DNA of 64,000 nt from contig NZ_JAHXRL010000007.1 in assembly GCF_019392245.1 (NCBI RefSeq), positions 144,828 through 208,827 on the forward strand. Reading direction: 5' to 3'. This DNA comes from Sulfitobacter sp. CW3. GTDB taxonomy: Bacteria; Pseudomonadota; Alphaproteobacteria; Rhodobacterales; Rhodobacteraceae. Both the position numbers and the translations under genes were made by a program. The notes under the pieces were generated by a model, which did not search any database, was not told the DNA's origin, and saw only the letters and a list, made by a program, of their open reading frames with translations. Positions 26,212 through 34,648 of this stretch are shown here, in pieces; positions within the stretch are counted from its first letter, which is position 1, and each line of letters opens with the position of its first letter.

Positions 26212-28086
26212 ATGCAGTACCACCTGAACGGATTTCGCGCGGGCAGCCCGGATATCGCGGCATCCACCGGCCCGGACCATCCCGCCGCGCCGCCTGCGCA
26301 AGTGGACGTGCTGATCGTTGGGTGCGGCCCAGCCGGATTGACGCTTGCCGCGCACCTGTCTGCCTTTGGTGATATATCAACCTGCATCATCGACCAGAAA
26401 TCCGGCCCGCTGCAGATCGGTCAGGCGGACGGCATAGCCTGCCGGTCGGTCGAGATGTTCGAAGCTTTTGGGTTTTCCAAACGGGTGCTGCGCGAAGCCT
26501 ATTGGGTGAATGAAACGACGTTCTGGAAACCTGATCCTGCGCGGCCCGATCACATCGCCCGCAGTGGCCGTATCCAAGACACCGAAGACGGGCTATCGGA
26601 AATGCCCCACGTAATCCTGAGCCAAGCGCGGGTGCATGATTTCTATCTTGATGTGATGCGGCAAGGCCCCCGGCGGTTAGAGCCGCATTACGATCGCACG
26701 TTCATCAGCCTGACGCGCGATGACAGCGCCGATTATCCCATCACAGTTACCATTGAACATAAGCCTGACGGCGCGGCCCCCCTCTCCGAGACAATCCATG
26801 CCCGTTATGTCATCGGTTGCGATGGCGCGCGCAGTGGGGTGCGCCGCGCGATAGGTCGCGATCTGGTTGGGGATGCCGCCAATCAGGCGTGGGGTGTCAT
26901 GGATGTGCTGGTCGAAACAGACTTTCCCGATATCCGGCTGAAATCCGTGATCCATTCAGCGGCCCAAGGCTCCGTTCTAATCATTCCGCGCGAAGGTGGC
27001 TATCTCGTGCGCCTGTATATCGAGTTGGACAAACTGAACCCGGATGAACGCATATCGCAGAAAAACATCACCGCCCCCCAATTGATCGCGGCAGCACAGC
27101 GGATCATCGCCCCCTACACACTAGACGTAAAGGAAATCGCGTGGTGGTCCGTGTACGAAATCGGCCAACGTCTGTGCGACCAGTTTGATGATGCAGAAAA
27201 CGGCGCCGACCCAAGGGTATTTATCGCAGGCGATGCCGGCCACACCCACAGCCCCAAAGCCGGGCAAGGCATGAATGTATCGATGGGTGATGCTTTCAAT
27301 CTGGGCTGGAAACTGGCCGCTGTCCTGCGCGGGCAATCTGCGCCATCGCTTTTGCACAGCTATTCGGCCGAGCGTCAGGCCATCGCGCATGAGTTGATCG
27401 ATTTTGATCGTGCCTTTGCCAAGATGTTCAGCGCGCGACCCAAAACGGCACAGGATGCAGGACAAGACACCATAGATCCCTCAGAATTCCAGCGCTACTT
27501 CCAAAAGCAAGGGCGCTTTACGGCGGGTACATCTGTGCACTACGGCCCGTCCCTTTTGGTTGGCGATGCGCGACACCAGCATCTGGCAAAAGGGTTGGTT
27601 GTGGGCATGCGTTTTCATTCAGCGCCCGTGATCCGCGTTGCAGATGCAAAACCGGTGCACTTGGGGCATGTTTTAAAGGCTGATGGCCGGTGGCGTATTC
27701 TGGCATTTGCTGGCGAAGACAACGACCTTCGGCCCCTATGCCGCTATTTAGGGTCGAAATCATCGCCCATCGTCAAAATAACGCCTAACGGTGCCGACGC
27801 CGATGCCGTCATTGATTTTCGGGCAGTTTATCAAACCCCGCACCGCGACATCGACCTGCGCGCCCTGCCCTCTTTGCTGCTCCCTAAAAAGGGGAAACAT
27901 CAGCTGACCGATTACGAAAAGATATTTAGCGCCGATCCAGCGTCAGATATTTTCGATCTGCGCGACATCGACAGGGCAAGCGGATGTATCGTGATCGTGC
28001 GGCCAGATCAGTATATCGCCGACGTTCTACCCTTGGACGCACATAGCGCGGTGTCGGAATTCTTTGAAAGCGTTCTGACCGCTTAG
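26212..28086 (+). CDS. FAD-dependent monooxygenase, 3-hydroxybenzoate 4-monooxygenase/phenol hydroxylase type
   Basis: A 624-residue class A hydroxylase of the large type. The FAD motif IVGCGPAGLTLAAHLS is at about residues 36-51, the DG motif in VIGCDGARSGVRRAIG (about 200), and the GD motif in FIAGDAGHTHSPKAGQGMN (about 340). The C-terminal part (about 450-624) is the thioredoxin-like phenol-hydroxylase dimerisation domain. Length and the SRSVEMFEAFGF-like segment point to 3-hydroxybenzoate 4-monooxygenase (MobA). It is expressed divergently from the MarR gene, and its product would be protocatechuate if the substrate call is right. Confidence 0.87.
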   Translation: MQYHLNGFRAGSPDIAASTGPDHPAAPPAQVDVLIVGCGPAGLTLAAHLSAFGDISTCIIDQKSGPLQIGQADGIACRSVEMFEAFGFSKRVLREAYWVNETTFWKPDPARPDHIARSGRIQDTEDGLSEMPHVILSQARVHDFYLDVMRQGPRRLEPHYDRTFISLTRDDSADYPITVTIEHKPDGAAPLSETIHARYVIGCDGARSGVRRAIGRDLVGDAANQAWGVMDVLVETDFPDIRLKSVIHSAAQGSVLIIPREGGYLVRLYIELDKLNPDERISQKNITAPQLIAAAQRIIAPYTLDVKEIAWWSVYEIGQRLCDQFDDAENGADPRVFIAGDAGHTHSPKAGQGMNVSMGDAFNLGWKLAAVLRGQSAPSLLHSYSAERQAIAHELIDFDRAFAKMFSARPKTAQDAGQDTIDPSEFQRYFQKQGRFTAGTSVHYGPSLLVGDARHQHLAKGLVVGMRFHSAPVIRVADAKPVHLGHVLKADGRWRILAFAGEDNDLRPLCRYLGSKSSPIVKITPNGADADAVIDFRAVYQTPHRDIDLRALPSLLLPKKGKHQLTDYEKIFSADPASDIFDLRDIDRASGCIVIVRPDQYIADVLPLDAHSAVSEFFESVLTA

Positions 28087-28091
28087 GTTCA

Positions 28092-29234
28092 TCAAGCCGG
28101 TTTCTGCGCCAATTGCCATTTGATCCGGACGAAACCCATCTGAAGCGCAAGACCGACAAAAACAAACGCCATATCAAAGATCCAAGGATCATAAATCAAC
28201 GCGGCTTTGATCGACTGACCCAAGATCGACAACACCGTTCCGAGCGCGAAACACGCCAATCCAAACCGCCCCATCAGCTCGACCGGCCAGACCCAACGGC
28301 TGGCCGATAGACGCGTGACCCAGCTTTGCGTCGACAGGAAATACACCAACGCCAAAAGATGCAGCAAACGCGGCGCGGCAAGAAACGTTTTGTCGAAACC
28401 TGTTATATAGAAGGGAAACCCGTGATCGTGCAGAAACGACAGCCCGGCGCGGCCATAGAACTGAACGATATCGATTTTCAACCACGCCAGAACAAAGATC
28501 AGAAACGCCAGCGTTGCCCATCTGGCCCAGGCGACATCGGGGACAAGCCGCTTGCCTGATTTCAACCGCATCCCGGTGGCCAGACCAATCGCGAACAGGA
28601 ACTGCCACGCGAAGGGGTTAAAGAACCACCCGCCCTCATTTGGGAAGGCGGGGATATTCAGGCGCGCCTCCCCAGTCACAACCCACAGCAGGAACGACCC
28701 GCCAAGCATGACCCACATATTGCGTCGGCCGACCAGAATCATAACCGGCGTCATCAACAGCAATGCCGCGTACATCGGCAAGATGTTCAGATACCCGAAC
28801 TGATGCCCCAGCGTCGCAATACCGATGGTCGCCTGAACGGGTGCAGCGATCCATGGGGCAACATTGTTAACGCCCCACATCTTTTCGGCACCAAACCAAT
28901 AGGCCGACCCCATCATAATCGCCAAACTGATCATCGTAATGACCAGATGCACCGAATAAAGCGTCCACGCGCGGCCCCAGCATTTCGCCACAGCACGCCA
29001 AAGCGGCAAGCGTTCAAATGCCATCGGATAGGCCAACCCTGCCGCCATTCCGGACATGAACACAAACCCCTCGGCCGCGTCGGAAAAGCCAAAGTTACGG
29101 TTTGTAAAAAGCTCAAGCGGGTTGCCCGGCACATGGTTGATGAAAATCATCACCAGCGCCAACCCCCGAAAGAAATCGAGACGCGGGTCGCGAGAGGACG
29201 CAGGATGGCTGGATAGGGTCATGGATGCAGACAT
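28092..29234 (-). CDS. opgC: OpgC, membrane acyltransferase for periplasmic glucan succinylation
   Basis: A 380-residue multi-pass membrane protein of about ten helices. The family start DPRLDFFRGLALVMIFINH is at about residues 15-33. The ATG at 29234 is chosen because it lies 1 bp after the opgH stop; an in-frame extension would run back into opgH. In Rhodobacter sphaeroides OpgC adds succinyl groups to osmoregulated periplasmic glucans, and the gene closes the opgGIHC operon, exactly as here. It is convergent with the flavin hydroxylase (5-bp gap). Confidence 0.9.
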   Translation of the reverse strand: MSASMTLSSHPASSRDPRLDFFRGLALVMIFINHVPGNPLELFTNRNFGFSDAAEGFVFMSGMAAGLAYPMAFERLPLWRAVAKCWGRAWTLYSVHLVITMISLAIMMGSAYWFGAEKMWGVNNVAPWIAAPVQATIGIATLGHQFGYLNILPMYAALLLMTPVMILVGRRNMWVMLGGSFLLWVVTGEARLNIPAFPNEGGWFFNPFAWQFLFAIGLATGMRLKSGKRLVPDVAWARWATLAFLIFVLAWLKIDIVQFYGRAGLSFLHDHGFPFYITGFDKTFLAAPRLLHLLALVYFLSTQSWVTRLSASRWVWPVELMGRFGLACFALGTVLSILGQSIKAALIYDPWIFDMAFVFVGLALQMGFVRIKWQLAQKPA

Positions 29235-29235
29235 T

Positions 29236-31044
29236 TCAGGCTGGAACAGGTGCGTTCGTCGTATTGGGCGACGCGAATGAAATCGGGGTTTGGGCCCATT
29301 GGCCCATGATCCGATGGTGATCGGCAATGACGCGCGGCAGCGACAGTTCTTCGGGTGTGGCGAAAACCACCCCGTTTGACGGCTGCGATGTGAACCAGAT
29401 CACCACGGGGGCCAACACCAGCGGAATACCGATCGGCAAAACCCAAAACATAAGGTTCGCAGCAAAGGTATAGGTCAGAAAAATGATCGCGATACCCCAA
29501 AGCTGTATCCACCATCCGGCGGCGAAAGCCTCGGGCAGGGTCAACCGCCCGTCGCCGCGGGTTTGCGCCGGCCAACCGCCATCCCGCCCGCTAAGCACCT
29601 GAAGCACGGCGCGCGTTTGCCACATCAGCATAATCGGCGCATTGATCGACGACATCAGCAATTCCCGCAGCATCCCCCGCAGGGCGGTCAGCGCCCCGCC
29701 AAACTGCGAAACCCGCCCGCGCAATGCCGCATCCAGCAAGATAAGCACCTTGGGAAGCACCAACAAACCAAACACCCCCACCGCGACACCGACGGCTTTT
29801 GAGGTTTGATCCGACGGGAAAACCGGAAATAGCTGAAAGGTTTCTGGGAAAAAATCAGGCGCGGGCGCGGTTGCCGTGGCGTATAAGTTAGACGCTAGAA
29901 ACATCATCCAGAACAGCGGCGCGATATAGCTCAGGATACCTTGGAATAGCGCAAACCGCGACCAGGCTTTCAGCCCCGGCGCGGAAATCACGCGGATATG
30001 TTGCAGGTTCCCCTGACACCAGCGCCGGTCGCGTTTGGCGAAATCGATCATGTTTTCCGGCCCTTCCTCAAAGGACCCTTCAAGATCGGGATCAACGCGA
30101 ACAACCCAGCCTGCGCGCGCCAACAGGGCGGCTTCGACATAATCGTGGCTTAGGATATGGCCGCCAAAAGGGGGCGGTCCAGACAGCTCGGGCAGTGCGC
30201 AGCTTTCGGCAAAGGCGCGCACCCGGACCAAGGCATTGTGGCCCCAAAACGCCCCTGTGGCCCCCTGCATTGCGGCCTGCCCTTGGGCGAATACTGGCGA
30301 ATAAAAACCCGCCGCGAATTGCATCGCACGGCCAAACCGGGACTGCGCGCCGATGATACGTGGCAAGGTCTGCAACAGCCCCAGCTTTGGCGCGGCCTGC
30401 ATCCGGCGCACCATTTCCGCAATGGTCGCCCCTTCCATCAAGCTGTCCGCATCAAGGATCAGCGCAAAGTCGTAATTTGCCCCGGAGGTTTCAAAGAAAT
30501 CCTGAATGTTGCCAGCCTTGCGCCCGATGTTGCGCACGCGGCGTCGATAGAAAAACCTTTGCGGTTTACCTTCCGCTTTGCGGGCATCTTGCTGGCGGTC
30601 CTCCCATAAATGGACAAACCAACGCTCCTCCTCGGCCCCGACCCTAGCGTCCTGCGTGTCAGACAGAATGGCGAAATCAAAATGCTCGGTCAGCCCGAGG
30701 CGCGCAATGGCATCATCCATTGCGGCCACGCGGGCGAAAACTGCACCGGGGTCTTCGTTATAGACGGGCATCAAAATGGCAGTGCGGGCGGTGATCGGCG
30801 TTGTCATCGCGGCGGCAGGCTTGCGCGTGGCAATCAACCCCTCGACCGATTGCATCGCGCCCCAAGCCAGCCAAAACGTGGTGATAAACACCAATGCGGC
30901 GCGCACCCCGTCGACCATCTGATACCCGTCCGCGGCACCAAATTGCAAAAACAGCGCAGCGGCACCAGCTCCAAGGCCGATGCTCATTACCAACGCAAAG
31001 ACACGCGCCGAAAGCACGCCGCCCGAGAAGGATTTAGCGTTCAT
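29236..31044 (-). CDS. opgH: Glucans biosynthesis glucosyltransferase OpgH (MdoH)
   Basis: A 602-residue inner-membrane family 2 glycosyltransferase, shorter than the E. coli protein (about 850) mainly at the N-terminus. Two helices open the protein. The cytoplasmic catalytic part has the UDP-glucose site MPVYNEDPGAVFARV, the Asp motif ALILDADSLMEG, GHILSHDYVEAALL, and the acceptor motif DRRWCQGNLQH. More membrane segments follow. It polymerises beta-glucan backbones of osmoregulated periplasmic glucans and moves them to the periplasm. It lies 3 bp from opgI and 1 bp from opgC. Confidence 0.93.
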   Translation of the reverse strand: MNAKSFSGGVLSARVFALVMSIGLGAGAAALFLQFGAADGYQMVDGVRAALVFITTFWLAWGAMQSVEGLIATRKPAAAMTTPITARTAILMPVYNEDPGAVFARVAAMDDAIARLGLTEHFDFAILSDTQDARVGAEEERWFVHLWEDRQQDARKAEGKPQRFFYRRRVRNIGRKAGNIQDFFETSGANYDFALILDADSLMEGATIAEMVRRMQAAPKLGLLQTLPRIIGAQSRFGRAMQFAAGFYSPVFAQGQAAMQGATGAFWGHNALVRVRAFAESCALPELSGPPPFGGHILSHDYVEAALLARAGWVVRVDPDLEGSFEEGPENMIDFAKRDRRWCQGNLQHIRVISAPGLKAWSRFALFQGILSYIAPLFWMMFLASNLYATATAPAPDFFPETFQLFPVFPSDQTSKAVGVAVGVFGLLVLPKVLILLDAALRGRVSQFGGALTALRGMLRELLMSSINAPIMLMWQTRAVLQVLSGRDGGWPAQTRGDGRLTLPEAFAAGWWIQLWGIAIIFLTYTFAANLMFWVLPIGIPLVLAPVVIWFTSQPSNGVVFATPEELSLPRVIADHHRIMGQWAQTPISFASPNTTNAPVPA

Positions 31045-31047
31045 CTA

Positions 31048-31272
31048 TTAGCGGCCACGCGCCACGAGGCCGAAACTTTGGATCAGAACAGCCAGCAGCC
31101 GCCGCAGCCCGCTTTCTGCGGCCTCAACAACCGTGATGCGTGGCAGTTCAATCACCTGCTGTGGCATCACCAAAGGGGCATCGGGCAAGGCACCGTCACG
31201 CAAAATGGCCGCTTTGCGGGTTTCAAACGCAAAGGGGTCTGAGATAGAATTTATAGTATTCTGAGCAATCAT
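31048..31272 (-). CDS. opgI: OpgI-like small protein between opgG and opgH
   Basis: A 74-residue protein. The start MIAQNTINSISDPF is chosen because its ATG overlaps the opgG stop (ATGA); two earlier in-frame ATGs lie inside opgG. It has no signal peptide. A C-terminal amphipathic or weakly hydrophobic helix (LRRLLAVLIQSFGLVARG) could lie against the membrane. Rhodobacter sphaeroides is known to carry a small opgI gene in the same position, and the name is given on that basis. Its function is not known to me. Confidence 0.7.
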   Translation of the reverse strand: MIAQNTINSISDPFAFETRKAAILRDGALPDAPLVMPQQVIELPRITVVEAAESGLRRLLAVLIQSFGLVARGR

Positions 31273-32927
31273 GTGCGCATCCATTGATAAATCCATGTTT
31301 CGGTCAACTTCCGACCAAAACCCGCGACATGGGCAACCAGTTCCACAAGACGTTCATTTCCGCCGTCAACGTCGATCACAAGACGCCACTTGGTCGTGTT
31401 TTCAATCTTGGACAGGGCAATGTGCTGGATTTTGCCGTGCGACAGGGTCACGACGGGCTCCATCTTGGCGTCTGCCGGCAGATCGGCCATCAGACCGCCG
31501 TCAAAATCGATCACAAACTTGCGCAGCGACTCTTTGGCACCGGATACGCCTGACGTCCCGCCCTGCCCCGCCAGCGTGTTCACAATCCACGCGCGGTCGC
31601 CGTCGCGGTTGGTGCCAAGCGTCCCCCACCGCAAACGATAAGAATATTCACGGCTTTCACCAGCGCGCGGTTTTTCCAAAGGCACCCAAAAGCTTACGAT
31701 GTTGTCATTGCCTTCAAGGTCGGAAGGAATCTCAACCAGTCGTATCGCACCCGCACCCCACTCCCCCTTAGGTTCGACCAAAACCGAAGGGCGGTCTTGA
31801 TATTGCGCGCCCGCATCTTGGTAATCGGTGAAATCACGGTCGCGCTGGATCAGACCAAAGGATTTGAGGTTCGGTTCATTCAGATAGGTGCTGGCCAGAC
31901 GTGGCGGATTATTCAGGGGCCGCCACAAGACGTCACCGTCCGTGCGCACGACCATCAGCGCGTTGCTGTCATGCACCTGAGGACGGTAATCATCGAATGT
32001 ATCGCTGTTCTTTTCGTCGAACAGAAACATCGACGTCAACGCAGCAACGCCCAGTTGTTCGACGTCTTTGCGGAAATGCAGTTTGGCGGTGACATCAATG
32101 GTCGTTTCAGCGCCTGGCCGGATCACAAAGCGGTACGCGCCAGTGCAAGACGGACTGTCGAGCGCGGCATAGACCACAACGTTTTCCTGCCCCGCTTTGG
32201 GACGTTCAAGCCAGAAGTCCGAGAAACGTGGGAATTCTTCTTCGCGGCCAAGGCCGGTGTTGATCGCAAGGCCCCGCGCCGACAAGCCATAGCTACTGTC
32301 ACGTGCCAAGGCGCGGAAATAGGATGCGCCGACAAAGGCGATCAGCTCATCGAACATATCAGCCCGGTTCAGGGGCGTATTCAGGCGAAACCCTGCCACG
32401 CCGGGCAATTCGGCATGCTGCGGAACCCGTGGGGCAAGGTCTTCGTAATACAGGAAATCATCTGTGGAAAAGCCCATCGGGGTCTGAAACCCGTCTACGA
32501 CCTCGTGAATGGCCACGGTTTGTTTATACAGCCAACCCGGGTGAAAAGCGTGCAGGCGGAACAACACGCCGTCGTCTTGCCAACGGGACCGTTTCGGATC
32601 GAACTGGATTTTACGGTAGTCATCATAATCAAGGTTTTCGATAACCTCTGGCGCATCAACCGCCGGCACATACTCTGCCTCCGACGCTTGTTTCATCTGC
32701 GCGTCCAGCCATTCAAACGAAAACGGCTGCGGCCCCGCAGGCACGGGTGCCTGACCGTCAGACACGCTTGGTTCAATGGCTGCCTCGGTATCAGACGCTG
32801 CAACAGTTTGCCCCAGTGCCCCACGCGAAAGCGCAACGGCAGCAACCGAGCTGGTGAGAGCGCCCAAAAGGGTGCGGCGATTGAGGTGGAGCAGATCCTG
32901 TGTGGGGGACCCAAGTTTATTTAGCAT
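31269..32927 (-). CDS. opgG: Glucan biosynthesis protein OpgG (MdoG)
   Basis: A 552-residue periplasmic protein with the MdoG architecture: a long beta-sandwich (about 70-430) joined to an Ig-like domain. The N-terminus carries a twin-arginine-like signal (HLNRRTLLGALTSSVAAVAL), suggesting Tat export. Family segments such as RKIQFDPKRSRWQDDG and PSCTGAYRFVIRPG are visible. It is needed for glucan backbone formation, probably adding or processing branches. It is the first gene of opgGIHC; the promoter should lie in 32928-33319. Confidence 0.92.
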   Translation of the reverse strand: MLNKLGSPTQDLLHLNRRTLLGALTSSVAAVALSRGALGQTVAASDTEAAIEPSVSDGQAPVPAGPQPFSFEWLDAQMKQASEAEYVPAVDAPEVIENLDYDDYRKIQFDPKRSRWQDDGVLFRLHAFHPGWLYKQTVAIHEVVDGFQTPMGFSTDDFLYYEDLAPRVPQHAELPGVAGFRLNTPLNRADMFDELIAFVGASYFRALARDSSYGLSARGLAINTGLGREEEFPRFSDFWLERPKAGQENVVVYAALDSPSCTGAYRFVIRPGAETTIDVTAKLHFRKDVEQLGVAALTSMFLFDEKNSDTFDDYRPQVHDSNALMVVRTDGDVLWRPLNNPPRLASTYLNEPNLKSFGLIQRDRDFTDYQDAGAQYQDRPSVLVEPKGEWGAGAIRLVEIPSDLEGNDNIVSFWVPLEKPRAGESREYSYRLRWGTLGTNRDGDRAWIVNTLAGQGGTSGVSGAKESLRKFVIDFDGGLMADLPADAKMEPVVTLSHGKIQHIALSKIENTTKWRLVIDVDGGNERLVELVAHVAGFGRKLTETWIYQWMRT

Positions 32928-33319
32928 TGAAACCCAATAACTTAGTTAGAGAATGATGGCCTATGTCCAAACGACTCAGTCGCAGGGCAATTCCATATTA
33001 TGTGATCCATTATGTCCGGTTTCGATGCGCCGCCACAGAAATATGCGGAACTGATTGAGAACAAGCGAGTTTTCGCAAGTTAAGCGCGTGCAAACAGGCA
33101 AGTTTTGGCACGTATGCGGTAATTTCAAGCAACTGAGGTTAAAATTGCCGGAATACGGGCCAGACTATCATGTCGCAGCGGCATTGATCGACGGTATCGA
33201 CCAGAACCCTCACTAGAGGAAACGGTTCACATCCTCTATCCTCGCAACCAATCGGGACCGCCGTTTACATATCGCCCTGAGCAGCGAATGCGGACGCAAT
33301 TGAGGGCAGATCAAACGCG
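32928..33319. other. Intergenic region with opgG promoter side and an inverted repeat
   Basis: No gene is seen in these 392 bp between the divergent opgG and phosphopantetheinyl transferase genes. The half near opgG is AT-rich and should hold the opgG promoter. At 33214-33238 an inverted repeat (TAGAGGA, 11-nt spacer, TCCTCTA) lies about 80 bp before the transferase start and could be an operator or leader hairpin. I found no TGA-N9-TCA iron box here. Confidence 0.5.
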
Positions 33320-33970
33320 ATGGGAAATCACGTTCCAGAGTTTTTTGAACCGCAGGGGGCGCCGGTTGCAGCGGTGTTGGCTTTGTGTGATCGGAGTGAT
33401 GCCAATACATCTGCGCAAGCGGATGCAGGCAAACGCGCGCATCTGATACGATCGGCACAGCGGCACCTTGGGGTGCCTGAAACGTCCATCACATCCGAAC
33501 CAACCGGGGCACCCATCTGGCCAAATTCGCACCGCGGCAGCCTCAGCCATTGGGGCAGCAAAACCGTGTGTTTGCTGGCCAAGGGAAACGCATGGGATTG
33601 GGGCGTTGATATAGAAGGGCACGCGGATGCTGAGGCCGTTCAATCGATATCCCAAGTAGCAATGGATGCGAGCGAGCGGCGCATTCTGGCGCAATCCGAT
33701 GACAAGGGGCGTTTCTGCGCTTTGGTATTCTCGGCTAAAGAGAGTTTTTTTAAAGCCGCGTTCCCGCGCGTCGGGCGCGTCTTCGGGTTCGAGGCGCTAC
33801 GGCTTTTGTCGGCCCCTGGCTCTGGGCAGATGAACTTTGTCACCGCTATTCCGCTCGCGCCGGACCTGCCCCGTGGAACGCAGGTAACGGTTCACTATAT
33901 TCAGGTACAAGAAGCGGTCATTACATGGACAGCGCTTCAGGCGTCTTCACCTAATTCATTGGCAAGATAG
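33320..33970 (+). CDS. 4'-phosphopantetheinyl transferase (EntD-like)
   Basis: A 216-residue Sfp/EntD-type transferase. The magnesium-binding Asp-Glu pair is in WGVDIEGHAD (about residues 93-102), and the second motif is in VFSAKESFFKAAFP (about 140-153). It transfers phosphopantetheine from CoA to the carrier-domain Ser of the NRPS at 40779. A GAGGGCAG site lies upstream of its ATG. Its 3' end overlaps the convergent sigma-factor gene by 34 bp. Location beside the siderophore genes makes the NRPS its obvious client. Confidence 0.88.
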   Translation: MGNHVPEFFEPQGAPVAAVLALCDRSDANTSAQADAGKRAHLIRSAQRHLGVPETSITSEPTGAPIWPNSHRGSLSHWGSKTVCLLAKGNAWDWGVDIEGHADAEAVQSISQVAMDASERRILAQSDDKGRFCALVFSAKESFFKAAFPRVGRVFGFEALRLLSAPGSGQMNFVTAIPLAPDLPRGTQVTVHYIQVQEAVITWTALQASSPNSLAR

Positions 33971-34500
33971 GCCTGAGCGCTGTGAATAAGCGCATGCACA
34001 CGGGCCGGCGACAACCCCATTTCAGATGCTATTTCATTCTGGCGGCGCGCCTTTAGCCGATGTTCTGTAAACGCATGTTTCTGGGTCTCTGGAAGCGCGA
34101 CAATCGCCCGCGCCATTGCGCTAAGTGTTTCATATGCAACCAGTGACTGCTCGGCGGTTGGGCCGCTCGCGACCGGCTCTGGTGTGGTGTCATCCATTGA
34201 TGTCTCATAGCCGTTGCGGCGCCAGTGATCTAACGCCAGATTGCGTACCATTCGACGCAGTAAACCGCGCGGGCTATTGGGCTGCATTGTGATGGCGCGG
34301 CTAGACAAACAGCGCAATGCGGCGTCTTGCAGGACATCTTCGGCGCGGTCACGCGACCCGAGAATTCTGACGGCATCGCATAAAAAGAGCTCTCGTTCTT
34401 GCATGAGATGCTCGATCAGCTTGTGGCGTGTGGCAATGCAGGCAGGCGCATTCGGAAACAAATTTGCGGGCAAAGATGCAGAATTTCGTATCTCAGACAT
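33937..34500 (-). CDS. ECF-type RNA polymerase sigma factor (FecI/PvdS-like context)
   Basis: A 187-residue sigma-70 family protein with region 2 (LFLCDAVRILGSRDRAEDVLQDAAL, interrupted here by no gap, about residues 36-60) and a region 4 helix-turn-helix (QNEIASEMGLSPARVHALI, about 158-176). The ATG at 34500 is chosen because an inverted repeat and AT-rich sequence, not coding sequence, lie upstream. No FecR-type anti-sigma gene is next to it, so it resembles PvdS-like iron-starvation sigma factors controlled by transcription. It is the last gene on the siderophore minus strand, 148 bp after the monooxygenase gene. Confidence 0.85.
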   Translation of the reverse strand: MSEIRNSASLPANLFPNAPACIATRHKLIEHLMQERELFLCDAVRILGSRDRAEDVLQDAALRCLSSRAITMQPNSPRGLLRRMVRNLALDHWRRNGYETSMDDTTPEPVASGPTAEQSLVAYETLSAMARAIVALPETQKHAFTEHRLKARRQNEIASEMGLSPARVHALIHSAQAYLANELGEDA

Positions 34501-34513
34501 GACGTATCCCGAT

Positions 34514-34535
34514 GTAGATTTGCGCACTAATCTAC
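34514..34535. promoter_or_regulatory. Inverted repeat upstream of sigma factor gene
   Basis: The 7-bp arms GTAGATT and AATCTAC are separated by 8 nt and lie 14 to 35 bp upstream of the sigma-factor ATG. This could be an operator overlapping its promoter, or a hairpin in the leader of a readthrough transcript. No regulator is assigned. Confidence 0.4.
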
Positions 34536-34648
34536 CGGGCGTGTTGCTGAGTGGATGCCGGGATCCCGTAACATAGAATACGCGCGACCGCCAACATAGC
34601 ACCCGCGCGATAAGAAGACTTTCCCGCAATAGTTGAAATTAAAGACGA

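Noticed and set aside
28092..28608. Alternative frames over opgC with long open stretches
   Set aside because: They are shadows of a membrane-protein gene with a clear family start and operon position.
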